Positions 1 to 12,354 are shown, counted from the stretch's first letter. The stretch is DNA of 64,000 nt from Siphonodentalium dalli (GCA_032622095.1 CP136061.1:201802244-201866243); one strand, 5' to 3'. Notes: generated by a model from the sequence alone, not told the origin. Program-made: numbers and translations.

Positions 1-186
1 GCCGATATCCACCAGATTGATACATATTATTCTCCGTGATACGAGGAATCTTATCGTGTGGTTTAGACACAACAAATTGGTGCCCTATGGGTGAGAGATA
101 TGGGGACCTTCAATTTGATACGAATTTGTATACTCGCCAATTTTCACCAATTTCATATATATGCATCTCTAATCTATAATGAGTCT

Positions 187-1921
187 TAAAGGGGGTGTTT
201 ATACATTACCCGGCGAAGATCGTATTCGCTTTAGCCGGTAGCGATAACAATGGAGTGTTTATACTTCGCCGGATAAGAATTACGGCTATCCGGATACTCA
301 GCTATACGGTTTTCAACTTTTGGATAAAATTATTTAGTACAATCACCTGATTGTCGTATGGATTCTAATTCGCTCTGCGGTTAAGTTCGATGTTTATCTG
401 GGATCATGCCGTCATGGGTGATTTCCTTTCAACAATTAACTCGAACAATATTATTGTGCAATCGCTGATAGACCAGCCCGCTTTTCACCTGTGTATATAT
501 TGGTCAGTGTGCCAGTTTGATTGTCTCTGATCAGCTGTCCGTCGGTGGTCACGCACATTGGTTATAAGCTATTATTATAAATACTAATTGATGATGGTAC
601 ACGCGTACTCTGCATGTGCATGGTACATTTGTTGCGCATTCGAGGGAATTAAATGTGCGTGTTCGTGTACATGTATGTTCATATATATATATGGAAGAAA
701 TAGGATGGCACGTTTCAATGGATTCAAACTTAATGGACAATTAGTTCAATAATCTAAATATGAGTGCGCCGTGGACATATACACAGGGACGGGTCTGGAG
801 GGCTTGATTTGGAGGTGTGGGACTGTTCAACTTTGGAATTTCCAACTGCACCAAACCTTGAATCTCACCAAACTCACAAGTTCGCGTAAACCAATTTACG
901 CACCACGTTGGGAACTTAGGTTCTAATCTAACTTTCCACTCACAATACTCCTCTCGACTGCCCCGTAGTGAGCGATTTCCTTTAGATCTGAACCTGTGTC
1001 TAAACCTGGAAATTGCCCAATCATAACATGTTTAGTGGTCTGACTCGTGACGTCAAGCAGCTTGAACCCATATTTGATTCAGTTAAATTAAATTAGATAG
1101 CTGTTTAACTGACAACGGGGGCGGGACCAAGACCATGGTTATAGCCAGGTGTGAGAATTTTTTTTAATATGAACCCTGAAAATTGCAAAATCCTAGCATC
1201 CAGCCTTAAGATTTCCAATGTTTTCAACATATTACTGATGTCAAATTTCCAACTAATGCCGTGTCAGGTATGAATTTCCAGCTTTTGAATATTTTGATTA
1301 AAGTTGGGATGAGACACCCCCATCGCCACGGCCCTACATACATGGACATGGTGAATGTCCAAGTAAAATGAAAAACATATTTTATTGTATAATGTACACA
1401 TGCACGGAAATGTGTCACATTTGATTCGCGATGTTGAAACTTATATATATAATATAAAATCCAATCCGAATGATTAGACACCAATTTGTAGATGTATGCG
1501 ACGAAAAGATCTCAAAACTGACAATGACCATGCTTTTGGTGCGACACTCACTTCACAGGCTGTCTATGAACTCAAACAAACCATTAGAATTGCAATTTTG
1601 TTTAAATATCTTTAAAATTACCAATAGCAATACCTGAAAGTTTGAGTTGGATATTAATAATTTCGCATTTCCATTTCTAAAAAGTTTCATTGCACTATAT
1701 ATACTGCCCAACCATACCTCTAACATGAAGCGGCTAGATATTTACAAGATGTTTATCATATTGCAGTTCAGTGAGAACTAAAACGAAAACTACAAACAAG
1801 TAAAGGAGACACATGAATATATGCGTATCTTCGCCGGCGATGTGTAAACACTCTGCCTAACCTTCGCCGGTTAACGGGTTCGCCGGGTAACGGCTTCACC
1901 GGATATGTGTAAACGTCACCT
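187..1921. mobile_element. Inverted-repeat DNA transposon inside Helitron H1
   Basis: An insertion of about 1.7 kb splits H1. Its ends are imperfect inverted repeats: left AAGGGGGTGTTTATACATTA at 188-207, right the complement of AAGGTGACGTTTACACATAT near 1900-1920. Both ends are followed by clusters of short CTTCGCCGG/CCGGCGAAG motifs reaching roughly 110 bp inward. Flanking TTA triplets may be the target duplication. The interior has no convincing transposase frame and contains a further nested repeat at about 783-1337. Superfamily is uncertain; a Harbinger/ISL2EU-like element would fit the GGGGGTG ends. Confidence 0.5.
783..1337 (-). mobile_element. hAT-like non-autonomous repeat (nested)
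   Basis: One end (complement of positions near 1318-1337) reads AGGGCCGTGGCGATGGGGG, closely matching the CAGGGCCGTGGCGACAAATG end of a second copy starting at 12470. Both copies share a run of phrases with TTCCAACTG/CAGTTGGAA. The other end begins CAGGGACGGGTC near 784. CAGGG...CCCTG termini are common in hAT elements. No transposase is present. Confidence 0.35.
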
Positions 1922-3543
1922 TAGTGTGTGCAGCTTGAGTCCGAAATAGGGACGGGAGTGTCACCAAAAACTGATACAAAATATTTTAGTACCAATTACC
2001 ATCAAATTCAGACACGTTCTTCTCAAATGATACAAGAAATCAAAGTGTGCTGTCTGTCTGTATTTCTGTCTGTCTGTGTGTTCTATATATAACTTCACGT
2101 GGTACAGTCGAAGAGGCAAAATCTGATACTAATATATTTCGCACTAATTTCCAACAAATTCATACATGTTTTTATCGAATGATATACCATGAATTAAATC
2201 ACATTTGGTGTCGTTTGCGTCACGGATGGCGAGCGGATATGCACTATCATAGATAAGATTGCTATTCGCCGTTATCCATATATAAGTTATATATAGTCAC
2301 CCAGGCCATCTCCATATCATTTTAAGGAGATTTGGACGTTCACATTTCACAATCCCGACATATGGTGACCCACTTAAGTCACTTGAACAATTACACGCCC
2401 GATAACCCTATAGGCTGGTGGCTGTGGGTAGGCATGTTGCTGTAGTGATATTGTGTGGCGGTTTTCACACGTGTGCTCAGAATTTTAGGAAAATCATAAA
2501 ATCTGGAATCCACCCGGCTAGAACGCTTATGGCATTAGATAGGACCATGACTGGTGTATTCATACACCATTTGTGATAGCCGTGTGCCTTTAGATATATT
2601 TTTTATTACTTAATTTGTCGAATTTTACAACCGGTTTTTGTCGTTTATCAAAGAAACTACCTAATATAAATGGTAGAAATCTCGATATGTAGGCTTCATG
2701 TACACATGCCACTAGATGCACATTCCATTGATACAATGAAACCAAAATCCACAATAAAAGACATATTTTTCGTGGAAAAATATCGATTTTCCTGAGTGTC
2801 ATATCACAAATTTATGACAGGCATATTGCCTCCGCAGATAGGCTCATGGCAAAGCACAAACTTGTTATGATAGGCAAGTGGCATTGTTGATAGGCACGTT
2901 GTAAATATTGACCAAGCTCCAATTTAGCACTTTAAAGCCAACAATATGCAACTTCTGGCATATATTATTTTATAAATACACTCTGGAATGATTATTCATT
3001 CATATAAAATAGACAGAACCACACATATGTGTGCATGACGTGAAAATTAACGGACGAGTTTGTTACGCGGAATGTTACAACGTTACAACGATGATTCGCG
3101 AGTTGTAACTTGCAGCATAATTAAATTTTCTCACCACGCACACATAATGTGTGGTTGTATTTTATTACACACCCACTAGAACTATTCAACATCGAGATTT
3201 AGCGTTTATTGATTCGTTTCTGTCGTAATTTATAGCCATTTTTATCAAACTGATAGGCGACTTTATTAATAAAGTTTGTAGTTCTTGTTCAAAAGATAAA
3301 GTTGACGTAATTTGTGACTCGTGACGTCGACGTTTTCCGTATTGTATACGTGTTGAATACGTTGGTAAAGATATTGTATGGGGTACACACTGCTCAATAT
3401 AAGAAAATTAACACAACGATTCATCTAGATCGGGCTCTATTTCTTCTGGTTCCGACATTATTTTAGCTTCTTTCTGAAATAGATAATTGAGCGGAGCCTG
3501 AGTCAGATATAAATACAATTGGACCACTGTAAATCGTTGGCAT

Positions 3544-3913
3544 TTTTTGTCAATACCGTGGGGCAGGTTGGGTACGAAGTAGGTACAAAGTGTCGGCTCT
3601 TTCACTAATGGCATTCTAACGTCCACCATTTCTGAGATATGCATTACAGTTTAAACGGAAGTTGCAAAACCCGTCCAAATTTGTGCTATTATTTCATATT
3701 AAACTGAATAAATACTAATTATTTCTAAGTTTTAATACATTTTATCAGATTTATTGACTAATTTCTGCATTTAGAAGCAGAATCTTAGATTTAAATGTCA
3801 GAAAATCTGAAATCATCCCGCGATGACAACTCGATGTTTTTTTTCTTCATATGATATCGTACTCGGTGAATTTTAGACGCACCCAAAAACCTGCCCCACG
3901 GTATTGACAAAAA
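3544..3913. repeat. Nested MITE-like inverted repeat
   Basis: Arms at 3544-3575 and 3881-3913 are inverted copies of TTTTTGTCAATACCGTGGGG followed by CAGGTT. They enclose about 300 bp without coding potential. This looks like a small non-autonomous DNA element lodged inside the 3.3-kb transposon. Confidence 0.5.
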
Positions 3914-4269
3914 CATTTACCACTATAAATGCACACGAAATATCACGGCGATTCCTCCTATATATAGCTAATGAGACAACAGCGACCACTCAATTAAGTT
4001 AACGCCCCACACACATTTGTATTATTGCTCGGTGCTCCTGTTTATGTATATGCGGCATAACTGGGTCATGGTCCAGGTCCACTATATGTATGCTCTAGCT
4101 ATACAGGTTCTAGCGTACCCTAATGTTCGCACCTGATATTTCTCTGAGCCCAATGTCTTTACCAATATTGATACCACATAAAATTATGTATAACAAGAGA
4201 TGGACTGTCGTCCGGTGCATACCCCCTGTGGCATACCGCCTCGTGTGGGCATATCTATAACTTATGAGG

Positions 4270-4712
4270 GCTATACTCAGACAGATGGACCCAAACACCT
4301 GCATTTTCATATAAACAAAGATGAGTAACTATAGAACAATAAGAACAAAACAAACATTTGAATGTGCCATTAAATGTCCTCATGGTGGTGAACATCCATA
4401 CAAAATTTCATTGAGATCCGAGCATTACTGTTCAAGTTATGACCTGAACAGACATCGGATGGACCAAACAACCAACATTTCCAGATAAACAAAGATGAAT
4501 AACTCTAGAATGCAAAAGCAGAACAGAACAATGGAACCATCTTTTTAATGTCCTCATAGTAGTGAACATGCATACCAAATTACATTGAGATCCGAGCACT
4601 ACTGTTCAAGTTATGACATGAACAGACCTCGGACGTACGTACGGACGCACGGACGGACAGACAGGTGCAAAACAGTATACCCCCCTTTAAAAAAAAGGGG
4701 GGGGTATAACTA
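4270..4712 (+). repeat. LINE/SINE 3'-tail repeat, internally duplicated
   Basis: Two direct, diverged units of about 180 bp (4270-4450 and 4452-4640) share TGAGATCCGAGCA and CTGTTCAAGTTATGAC. A CGGACG/GGACAGACAG-rich tract follows, then a C-run/G-run hairpin (CCCCCCTTT...AAAGGGGGGGG). This tail type is widespread in RTE-like LINEs and their SINEs in lophotrochozoan genomes. Confidence 0.45.
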
Positions 4713-6655
4713 TTAGCTACATTTAGCATTGGCGGGACATTGAATTATTGTTAATAGCATCGTATGCTGTTATTTATTTGTGTGCGGTTTATATTCCATA
4801 AACCGGCGTAGACATGAATCGTTCTGGTCGAAGAGAAAAAAACAAAAACATATGAACGCCATTCTTTCGCAGAACGCCAAAAATAAAACCGGCTATAAAT
4901 GGTAGCTATATTATCTATATGTAGTGGACCATGACCATTCAGCCTGAAAACTGCACAAAGCTGGCATGGCTCATTTTTGTACATTAAAATATGCTGAATA
5001 GTTTGGGCTATACTTTCCCCATTTTCAATTAAAACCCAATTTTGCAAGTTTGTCACAGTTAAAACGTTTTACATTACAACTGCCAGTATTTAGTTCTTGG
5101 AAATAAGTAGTGTATGTTTCCTGACTCATGGACGATGTGAATTTACAACACTGTGAATAATATAGCATCATAAAAGCGTTTTTTCTCAGACTAAAACCAC
5201 TATTGATCATTGTACTACATGCGTATCTGTGTTTGCCATATGTCTATCCTCTCGGTGTTTGGCTATTCAATATGCCTACCACAAAATATTGACGGGACAG
5301 TATGTCAAATAGCTTTTTTAAACTGAAAAATGCATTATTTGAGTTCGCAGTCATGTTTGTCTTGTCACTGAGATACTATACCACATGTATCCACGAAAAT
5401 AACTTACAAATCGACATGCTGAGCAAATTTGGGAGTCTGTTTACTTTGAAAGTTTGAAAAAGTCGACAAAATCCGAGATATTTTGTCTTCAAACAACGTA
5501 TTCTACAATGCCAAATTGTTACCAAGAAGTTCAACTTATAAATCAGACATTACTGCATCTGACGTGATAAAAAAATCTGACCTTTTACAGCGTATTTGAT
5601 CAATTATAATCTAAAACATACCTTGGTTGCGAAACCCGCCACGCAATATCACCACAGCAATATGCCTACCCACAGCCACCAGCCTATAGGGTTATCGGGC
5701 GTGAATTATATCTTCTTAATTGTCATATTTATATGGGGATGGCAATCAGGACATTCACACAATGAGCATGCAAAAAGAGATACATAGAAGAAGCATTAAA
5801 CGTATTTTTATCATTCTATTGAAGAGATTCATATATTCGTGCAAACTGAGAGACCTCGAACCGTCAGAGGATGGCATATATATTATAACAAAATTGAGTC
5901 TGTTCCATTCAATACAGTTTCCACAAAAAAGTTACAATTTGTCAGGATATATGGAAGGCCTGTTCAAACATAGTGGTCACAGTGTGCAGTCATATATAGT
6001 TTCTTCTGATATACAATACAATGCAGTTAGTAGCACATGACTTTTCAGGATCCTCCCAATACTGACACCTGACAAGGGGTTTAGAACAGACTCATCGACT
6101 GACATAAACAACTCAAAATCTCGCTCTGTGTCTGGCTAATGTAGCTGATATGCACGTGCATCAACATTTCGTTGAAACTGAGAATATTTAGCAAATATAT
6201 AGCACCATGAACAGACGAGCACCTGGACATTTCTTTGAAACATCTGTATTTTCATGGAGATATGATAGCCAGGTATCCTCGAGATCTTAGTCCAACCCAC
6301 TAGATTGATTGATACATCTCAATATTTAAAACCCAATTGTCATCTTTTATTTATGCGAACTAATGTCTTTATGATTTCCATGTATCATATTATAACGTCT
6401 GACGTATACTTCATTATTGGTGGAACGGATTAATCGCGATAAACAGAATGACAATTGACAAGGTGGGCCACTACTTATATTCCATGACTGTAATAATCCT
6501 GTTGTGTGATGGTATTTGAATATACAATTTATGAGAAAACGTATAACACTTTGAACAAGAGTGTTCTCTATTCCCAACAAATATCCACAGCATACAGATG
6601 GTTTCACATCGCATTAACCTGGGCAACGCCGGGTAACCCTGCTAGTATATACTAT

Positions 6656-6970
6656 ATACAGTATAAAATTGCCCAAAACCTGTTATTTATCTTTTGTTCA
6701 AAGAAATTTTGCCGGTTTGTCAATTTATGTCAAATATCTGAAACAAAAAAGCCACGAATTGATTTCGGAGGTTTTATCCATCTTCATCCGCAATTTGGTC
6801 CGAGACCGTCTTCTTGTCGACTGTTTACTGGGTCACTAAAAAAGATCGGTGGTGACAGATTTCAAAAATCGATATCTGATCACTCCTCGACTCGAATCAG
6901 ATATTTTTTTTACCACCGAAGCCAAGGAAATAGTAATTTGGGAGCGTTAATTCGGATTATACATCTTTAA
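6656..6970 (-). mobile_element. MITE family M1, copy E (left-truncated)
   Basis: The right end is TTAATTCGGATTATACATCTTTAA. The body shares GATCACTC, CTCGACTCGAATC and the GAAGCCAAGGAAATAGTAAT block with the other M1 copies. It lacks the opposite terminus and starts immediately after the CTAG end of Helitron H1, which probably inserted into it. Confidence 0.65.
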
Positions 6971-7185
6971 CGTCGTATACGTATGTGCTGCATGAGCTGT
7001 AGTTATAAACGTCGAGAGACCCCCAAAACTGAGTCTGCTTCCAATTAAATTGACATGGCTTGTTCAAAATTATGTATACATAATTTGGTAAGAGGTATCT
7101 CAAAACAAGCTCGTCGAATAAGCGCCGAAAAATGTTTTATGTATTGTATTTTTCGGTAAATTTGAGATCGTTTCGTATGTGCCTG
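6971..7185. other. Spacer between two oppositely oriented M1 MITEs
   Basis: About 215 bp flanked by inverted M1 ends. Part of it (TTTTTCGGTAAATTTGAGATCGTTTCGT) recurs near 17608-17640, also next to an M1 copy. It is probably part of a larger mobile unit. No gene is seen. Confidence 0.4.
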
Positions 7186-7607
7186 TTAAAGGTGCATAAT
7201 CCGAATTAACGCTCGCAAATTACTATTTCCTTGGCTTCGGGGGTAACAGATATTTGATTCGAGTCGAGGCGCCCATCTGTCAAAGCTCAGAGTGATCAGA
7301 TATTGATTTTTGAAATCTATTATTTTTAACCACCTATAATGTATAGTGGCCCAGTAAAAAGTCGACGAGAAGACGGTCTTAGACCAAATTACGGATGAAG
7401 ATGGATAACTTTAAAAAATCAGGTGGTTTTTTTTTTGTGTCAGATATTTGACAAACCGGCAAAATTTCGAACAAAATGTTGATAAATAATAGGTTTTGTG
7501 CAATTTTGTACTATAGTTGACTGTGGTTGGCATTATGTTCGGGCAATTAATCGATTCTGATAACTGAAGCGGCATTTCAAAAAAACAATTGTTGTTGTTG
7601 TTGTTGC

Positions 7608-7638
<31 letters not shown>

Positions 7639-7684
7639 GGAATCTGATGATATGGTGACCATCGAATCGGATTGAGTACTTTTA
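7186..7684 (+). mobile_element. MITE family M1, copy F, full length, with (TTG)n
   Basis: Starts TTAAAGGTGCATAATCCGAA (type-2 end) and stops ATCGGATTGAGTACTTTTAA (type-1 end). The interior carries the conserved GGCTTCGGGGGTAA, GATTCGAGTCGAGG and CAATTAATCGATTCTGATAAC blocks. A (TTG)n tract occupies roughly 7586-7640. Confidence 0.75.
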
Positions 7685-8141
7685 ACTTTTGGTCGCTTAA
7701 AATTGCACATCCAGACCATGATAGGAAAATGTAGAGCTGTCGTCGATGTGCAACATTTATGGCAGTACACAATTTTTATGATTAAAATGAAGAGAACCCA
7801 GTACAGTGCATGAAGTTTTAAATTGTTTCCTTTTAAGATAACGCATGTAATATATATACGTTTTCCGGACAGTATATATATGTATACATACAAAAAGTAT
7901 GTGTATGACCAGAATTGTTATTCTCTGCATGCGTGGTTTGGGAAAATCTACAATTTTATATGGTGCGTTTTGTGATATGAATTTGTTCTGTTTGGGGTAT
8001 ATATGCAACCCATGACCATATGCAGTTGGCAATTGACTTATGCGCGGGTTATATATACACATATCTAAGATGCTATTTAGCCCTTGTATGCGGTTTCATT
8101 ATACCTTCATAGGCAATTTGAACAATTGTTCTCCGTTCCAG

Positions 8142-8468
8142 CTGTATCCGTGTGTGGGTCCAGTACCTCCAGGACAGGAGAGATAAACATTGACATACCC
8201 GGCCAGACAACATCGACACAATGCCAGTGTTCCATCAGTTTCGATACTCCCAACTCGATTGATATCGCCACCATTATCATGAGATATGTGGACAGAAGTG
8301 TGGACAGAACGTGCAGATCCGAGGCGGAGCTGAAGAGCGAATCGGGTTCAATTAAATTCAAATGTGACCGCATCATAGCGTCGACACTTGCTCACAACAA
8401 CTATATACTCTCCTATAGCAGCAAATCCGCGGCCGATCAGGGTTACTGCATGAATATCAAACTCAGTT
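8142..8468 (+). CDS. Membrane receptor-like protein, exon A (Cys-rich, possibly CUB-like ectodomain)
   Basis: Internal exon of a type I membrane protein, bounded by a pyrimidine-rich acceptor (CTCCGTTCCAG) and a strong donor (GTGAGTAT). It is 327 nt and phase 1 at both ends, the usual layout for extracellular modules. The 108 complete codons encode a secreted-type domain starting VSVCGSS, with cysteines in the contexts VC, QCQC, TC, KC and YC. Hydrophobic beta-strand-like stretches such as CSISFD and IATIIMRYVD, and a closing GYCMNIKLS, resemble a divergent CUB domain. That family call is an inference and is weak. Joining to exon B is in frame and adds one more cysteine (VTC). The open frame continues 5' of the acceptor only through poor sequence. 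No signal peptide or upstream exon was found, so the gene start is missing or lies outside the window. Confidence 0.68.
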
Positions 8469-8600
8469 GTGAGTATAGATTTGTATATCGTTGTATTAGA
8501 AACTTCCTCCAAGTATACACTGAAATGGTCTATTATTCACCTGGAGGGATGTTCGCGTATTATAATCATGCATACCACAGACAGATAATACAAGTGCAGG

Positions 8601-9024
8601 TTAAAGATGCATAAATCGATTAAGCGCCCCTCAATTACTATTTATTTGGATTCGAGCAGAGGAACCCACCTATCAAAGATTAGAGTTATTAGATATCTAT
8701 TTTTGACTTCTATTATTTTTCACCATCGAGAATTAATAGTGGCCCAGTAAACAGTCGACGAGCCGATGGTTTCGGACCAAATTGCGGATGAAGATGGATA
8801 ACTCTAAAATCAAGAGGCTTTCTGTTGATTATAAGACCAAATTTCGTCGAACAACATATTGATAAATAACACGTTTTGGGCAATTTTACACTATAGTTGA
8901 CGGTGGTTAGCATTAATTTTGGGCAATTAATCGATTCTGATAACTGAAGCGGCATTTCTAAAAATGTTGTTTTTGTTGGAATCTGATTATATGGAGACCA
9001 TCGAATCGGATTGAGTACATTTAA
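8601..9024 (+). mobile_element. MITE family M1, copy G
   Basis: Begins TTAAAGATGCATAAATCGAT and ends ATCGGATTGAGTACATTTAA, with the shared internal blocks. It lies in the intron about 130 bp downstream of receptor exon A. Confidence 0.75.
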
Positions 9025-9904
9025 TAATACCTATTCATTTTGTTGGGAGATGGTCAGATAATAGGTTCAACAAACGGGAAAATATATTGACGGAAGTTTA
9101 ACCAAATAATAAAATCAATATATTGGACATTCACGTCGTTTCATCATTGTTAAGAAAATATGTGATAGAGTTCTTCCCATTGATTGATATTGACAGCGGT
9201 GCCTATTAATTTTCTCCGAGGAACATTTATTGTGCATCACTGATTACCAGAAAGTACAATGTGTATATTAAATCTGAAAAATGTCCGATATTAATTTCTG
9301 GATCACTCCTTGTTTCGGAAATCAATATTTTTGAAGATTTGAATGAAGTTGACATGTAACAATCCGAAACAAGATTTAAGATTTCATTTTAATACTGGTT
9401 TGGATTTGATTGTTATTAGAACACAAACAATATACGTTACATTTGAATTGTACTTTTTTTTAATTCGTCATTAATCATTAGGGGTCAGACGCACGTTTTG
9501 CCAAAATTTCGTGGTATTTCAAAATGGATTTTCTCAAGACATATACGCAACACAACCCTCACAATTGTGTACTATAATACTATACCATTGAAATTTCAAC
9601 ATATTTCTAAAACATACGTCTGTCCTCTAAGTGAATAATTGACCCGAATACATATACGTATCTTAACGCTCACAACGGACAATAAACGAATCCAATGTAT
9701 ACTTTTGTGACTGCCTGGGATAATCCATTAAATATCGAAAGGGTTATATATATGTATATGATGATATGAAGGAAGTATATTTGGCTATTGATACATGTTG
9801 TCACAAACCCTCAACTGTATTCCAAGAACAACCGCATCTTCTCTCCTATCTCCATCATACCATGATATAACCACAACCGCTGTCACGTGATTAACTTTTT
9901 TCAG
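9025..9904. other. Receptor intron between exons A and B, no feature seen
   Basis: AT-rich sequence without conserved repeats or open frames that I can support. It ends in the polypyrimidine tract and acceptor of exon B. Confidence 0.5.
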
Positions 9905-10300
9905 CACCCTACTCCGACAGGACGATACAAGTCACGTGTGAACATGTACAACCTTCCACAACTACTACTACGAAGTCATCAACAACAACTTCGACTACTT
10001 CAACAACAACGTCCACAACGACGACAAGTACTACGACATCGACAACAACAACACCAACATCACCAACAACAACAACCACACCCACCACTACAACACTGGC
10101 AACTACCACCTCTCTCCCAACAACATCGGAGTCGCAAACTACGACAGTGGGTCCTACTTCTATGAGCTCAACAGCAGAAGAGACTTCGACGCCACTTGAA
10201 CAAAGTTCTACAGCGCCGCAATCGACAGAATCTTCTACGGGTGCCAGTGGTAATGTGACGACAGTCAAGTCAGCAGGTGGTGGAGAATCTGGCCAACCTG
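9905..10300 (+). CDS. Membrane receptor-like protein, exon B (mucin-like Thr/Ser/Pro stalk)
   Basis: Exon of 396 nt, phase 1 at both ends, with acceptor CTTTTTTCAG and donor GTAAGT. It completes the codon left open by exon A. After SPYSDRTIQVTCEHVQ it encodes about 110 residues dominated by threonine, serine and proline, including long ACA/ACT/ACG threonine runs (for example PSTTTTKSSTTTS). It then grades into STAEETSTPLEQSSTAPQ and a Gly-rich end. Such a composition is typical of heavily O-glycosylated stalks that hold a ligand-binding head away from the membrane. Other frames of this low-complexity stretch are also open (Gln/His-rich on +, Val-rich on -). Those are shadows, because only the Thr frame keeps phase with both neighbours. 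The repeat is likely length-polymorphic. Confidence 0.75.
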
Positions 10301-10319
10301 GTAAGTCCATACATATATA

Positions 10320-10628
10320 CTAGCTGATGTGCCCGACTTCGTCCGAGCAATTTGGGGATTTCTTTGTGAAAAGTCAACGTTGAAAAGAAAAGAAAAACTA
10401 TTATTCCATCAGTCCAGAAAACATGCCTACATGTATATGAGCATATATGAGCGAGGTCAAGGTCACGGTCAATGACACGGTCGAACGTGAAATTGCACCC
10501 GCCCATATTGTTCCCGGGATCAAAGTAGGCCTATATGCCATATTTGAGTCGGATCGGTCAGCAGTTTTCTAGTCATTAGGACACAGATAGATAGACAGAC
10601 AGACAGAAGTTTCAAAATATATGATAGA
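10320..10628 (-). mobile_element. Small non-autonomous Helitron H5 in receptor intron
   Basis: On the - strand it starts TCTATCATATATTTTGAAAC with a (CTGT)n-like tract. It ends with hairpin GCTCGGACGAAGTCGGGC and CAGCTAG, followed by T. The 309 bp lack coding capacity. The 3' end lies only 20 bases inside the intron that follows exon B. Confidence 0.7.
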
Positions 10629-12354
10629 TAAGTGAGGTTATTTCAAGATAGTCTATCTCTTCCTAGAACACATTTTATATAGTGTCCTGGGTATAAAATA
10701 ATAAATATTAATGGAAGACACCGGAGTGTCCTGAAACATTTCTATGAATTAATATAAATTTTATTTCAAATTTCTGGAATAATAAATACAATCAGTTGGT
10801 ACATTAACGAGCCTCGTGGAGACATTCGGAGCGTACCAAGCGGGAGAACACTATATCTATCTGATGTCATCTGCTGTTTCATGGCCGATGTGTTGTAAAA
10901 TAGTCCGTAAAAATGTCCCAATTGATAGTATGTATTATACCAGAATAGTCTAAATAATATCAATATTAATTGATAGGAGCGTTTCCGGACAGAGGTCTTC
11001 GATACATATTTATTATTTTATACACATATAATAAAGTGTCCAGTAAGTATATATATATAATAAAAATTGGTACAAAATGGACGCAAGCACACAGCTTATA
11101 AGTATACAATTTCGCGATGTTTTTAGACGTACCCTAACCAAAAAAAACTACTCAATAAATATCCATTAATAGTCCGATGTAAAAATAAGTTCTGTCCCGA
11201 CTGTGTTCCACAATAATATGTCATTTAATACATTCCAGATACAATTGATCGGTGGAAATTTTTTAATTTTAAAATTAAAATTTTTAAACTAGGCTTAAAT
11301 TAAAGGAACAAATTAAATGAGCCCACCATATCCAAGAACAAGCCTCCGCAGGAACAACGTAACACATCCCCTAATAAAACGAAACAATTTTACATTAAAC
11401 ATCCAGATTTTCAGTGTGTTTGGCAGCATAACAGGTTCTCTTCTTATGCATCAGGGACGTTTAGGAAGACGACCAATTGGTCATACATATCCCTGTCAAA
11501 TAACCCATCCAATAATCTCATTTTATTATTCATATACTTCAATTATTTCACCCAATGTATACTTGTCATTCTGTCTACATTGGTTATTTGATGAAATAAA
11601 TATATTTATTGATCTAAAATTTCTTTATGAAGAGATGCACTGTCTTTGAAACGCCGACGAATATCCTAACGGCTGTACATCTCTGGAACTCTCTATTAAA
11701 ATTATGTTCTGTTCGAAGGGATACCCTCCATTCCATTCGAGAGTGGCGCAGACTGCGTGCGATATCATTGGTTTATGGCATAAAAGATCTGATATCAATG
11801 ACGCATTGACAATTTTCCCACGCATTGTCAAACCCAACTATATTGTTGGAACGCTTAATACAGGCGATATATCCATAATTCATTTTACTCATCGCAATAT
11901 AGGAGACATCCTCTTCAAGTTTTTATCAGTCAATGATATCCATGACTGATTATTCTTTCGCATCTTGTTGTATTTATAACTATTTCTAAATACTACGATT
12001 CTCACAAATATTTACTACGCCAGGAATGCACTCCATATATGGATGGGAACGGATTATTACGTCATGTTGGGAATGCCGTAGTCGTCGTAGAAATGAAATA
12101 TAATGGACACTTCTGGAGACGTGCATCCGTTAGGATGTTTTTCGGCTTTTCAAATAGACTGGAAGAGATGGACCATCTGTAAACAAGAGAACTATCTAGA
12201 CAAAAGCAAGGACGTGGCTAACGAGTATTCATTTTGGGGCGAACATTCTAATTTCGAATGTAAAATTTTACTCTGCATGACCGCCCAACCTCAAAGTAGA
12301 CACATTTGCAGTTGTGTTCCGAAATGAAGGTGTTGAATTATATTTCTATTTCAG
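10629..12354. other. Receptor intron between exons B and C
   Basis: No gene is supported. Two ~50-bp blocks (about 11640-11700 on - and 12100-12160 on +) are inverted copies sharing CCGTTAGGAT. Short open frames around 11317-11949 and 12103-12327 show no recognisable domain and overlap these repeats. Confidence 0.4.

Larger units (their letters stand above)
2389..5708. mobile_element. 3.3-kb DNA transposon with ~72-bp terminal inverted repeats and 5-bp target duplication
   Basis: Element proper is 2394-5703. It is flanked by AATTA at 2389-2393 and 5704-5708. The uninterrupted Helitron copies have a single AATTA at the same place, which proves insertion. The inverted repeats begin CACGCCCGATAACCCTATAG and extend about 72 bp with only a few mismatches. 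A CAC start with a 5-bp duplication is seen in Transib-type elements, but TIR sequence alone cannot establish this. The interior lacks an intact transposase and contains nested repeats at 3544-3913 and 4270-4712. It also holds a 78-residue - strand frame (3408-3644) that overlaps the nested inverted repeat and is not credited as a gene. Confidence 0.75.
1..6645 (+). mobile_element. Helitron copy H1, interrupted by two other transposons
   Basis: Segments 1-186, about 1922-2393 and 5709-6645 align in order with the intact Helitron at 32195-34880. The window opens inside it, at a point matching about 33241 of that copy. The 3' end is typical: a GC hairpin (GGGCAACGCCGGG) about 10 bases before terminal CTAG at 6642-6645, followed by T. 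The body contains degenerate ~190-bp tandem units (GCCGATTTCCACCA..., TACGAGGAATCTAATCGTG). No Rep/helicase frame is visible, so this is non-autonomous. It is followed directly by a truncated MITE, as if it had inserted into that MITE. Confidence 0.7.

Noticed and set aside
3408-3644. 78-residue - strand open frame with gene-like composition
   Set aside because: It runs through a nested inverted repeat (3544-3913) inside a DNA transposon, with no splice or domain support.
7411-7893. 160-residue frame with poly-Asn
   Set aside because: It is a translation of the (TTG)n tract within an M1 MITE.
9887-10310. Gln/His-rich (+) and Val-rich (-) frames
   Set aside because: Shadows of the Thr-rich stalk exon. 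Only the Thr frame joins both neighbouring exons in phase.
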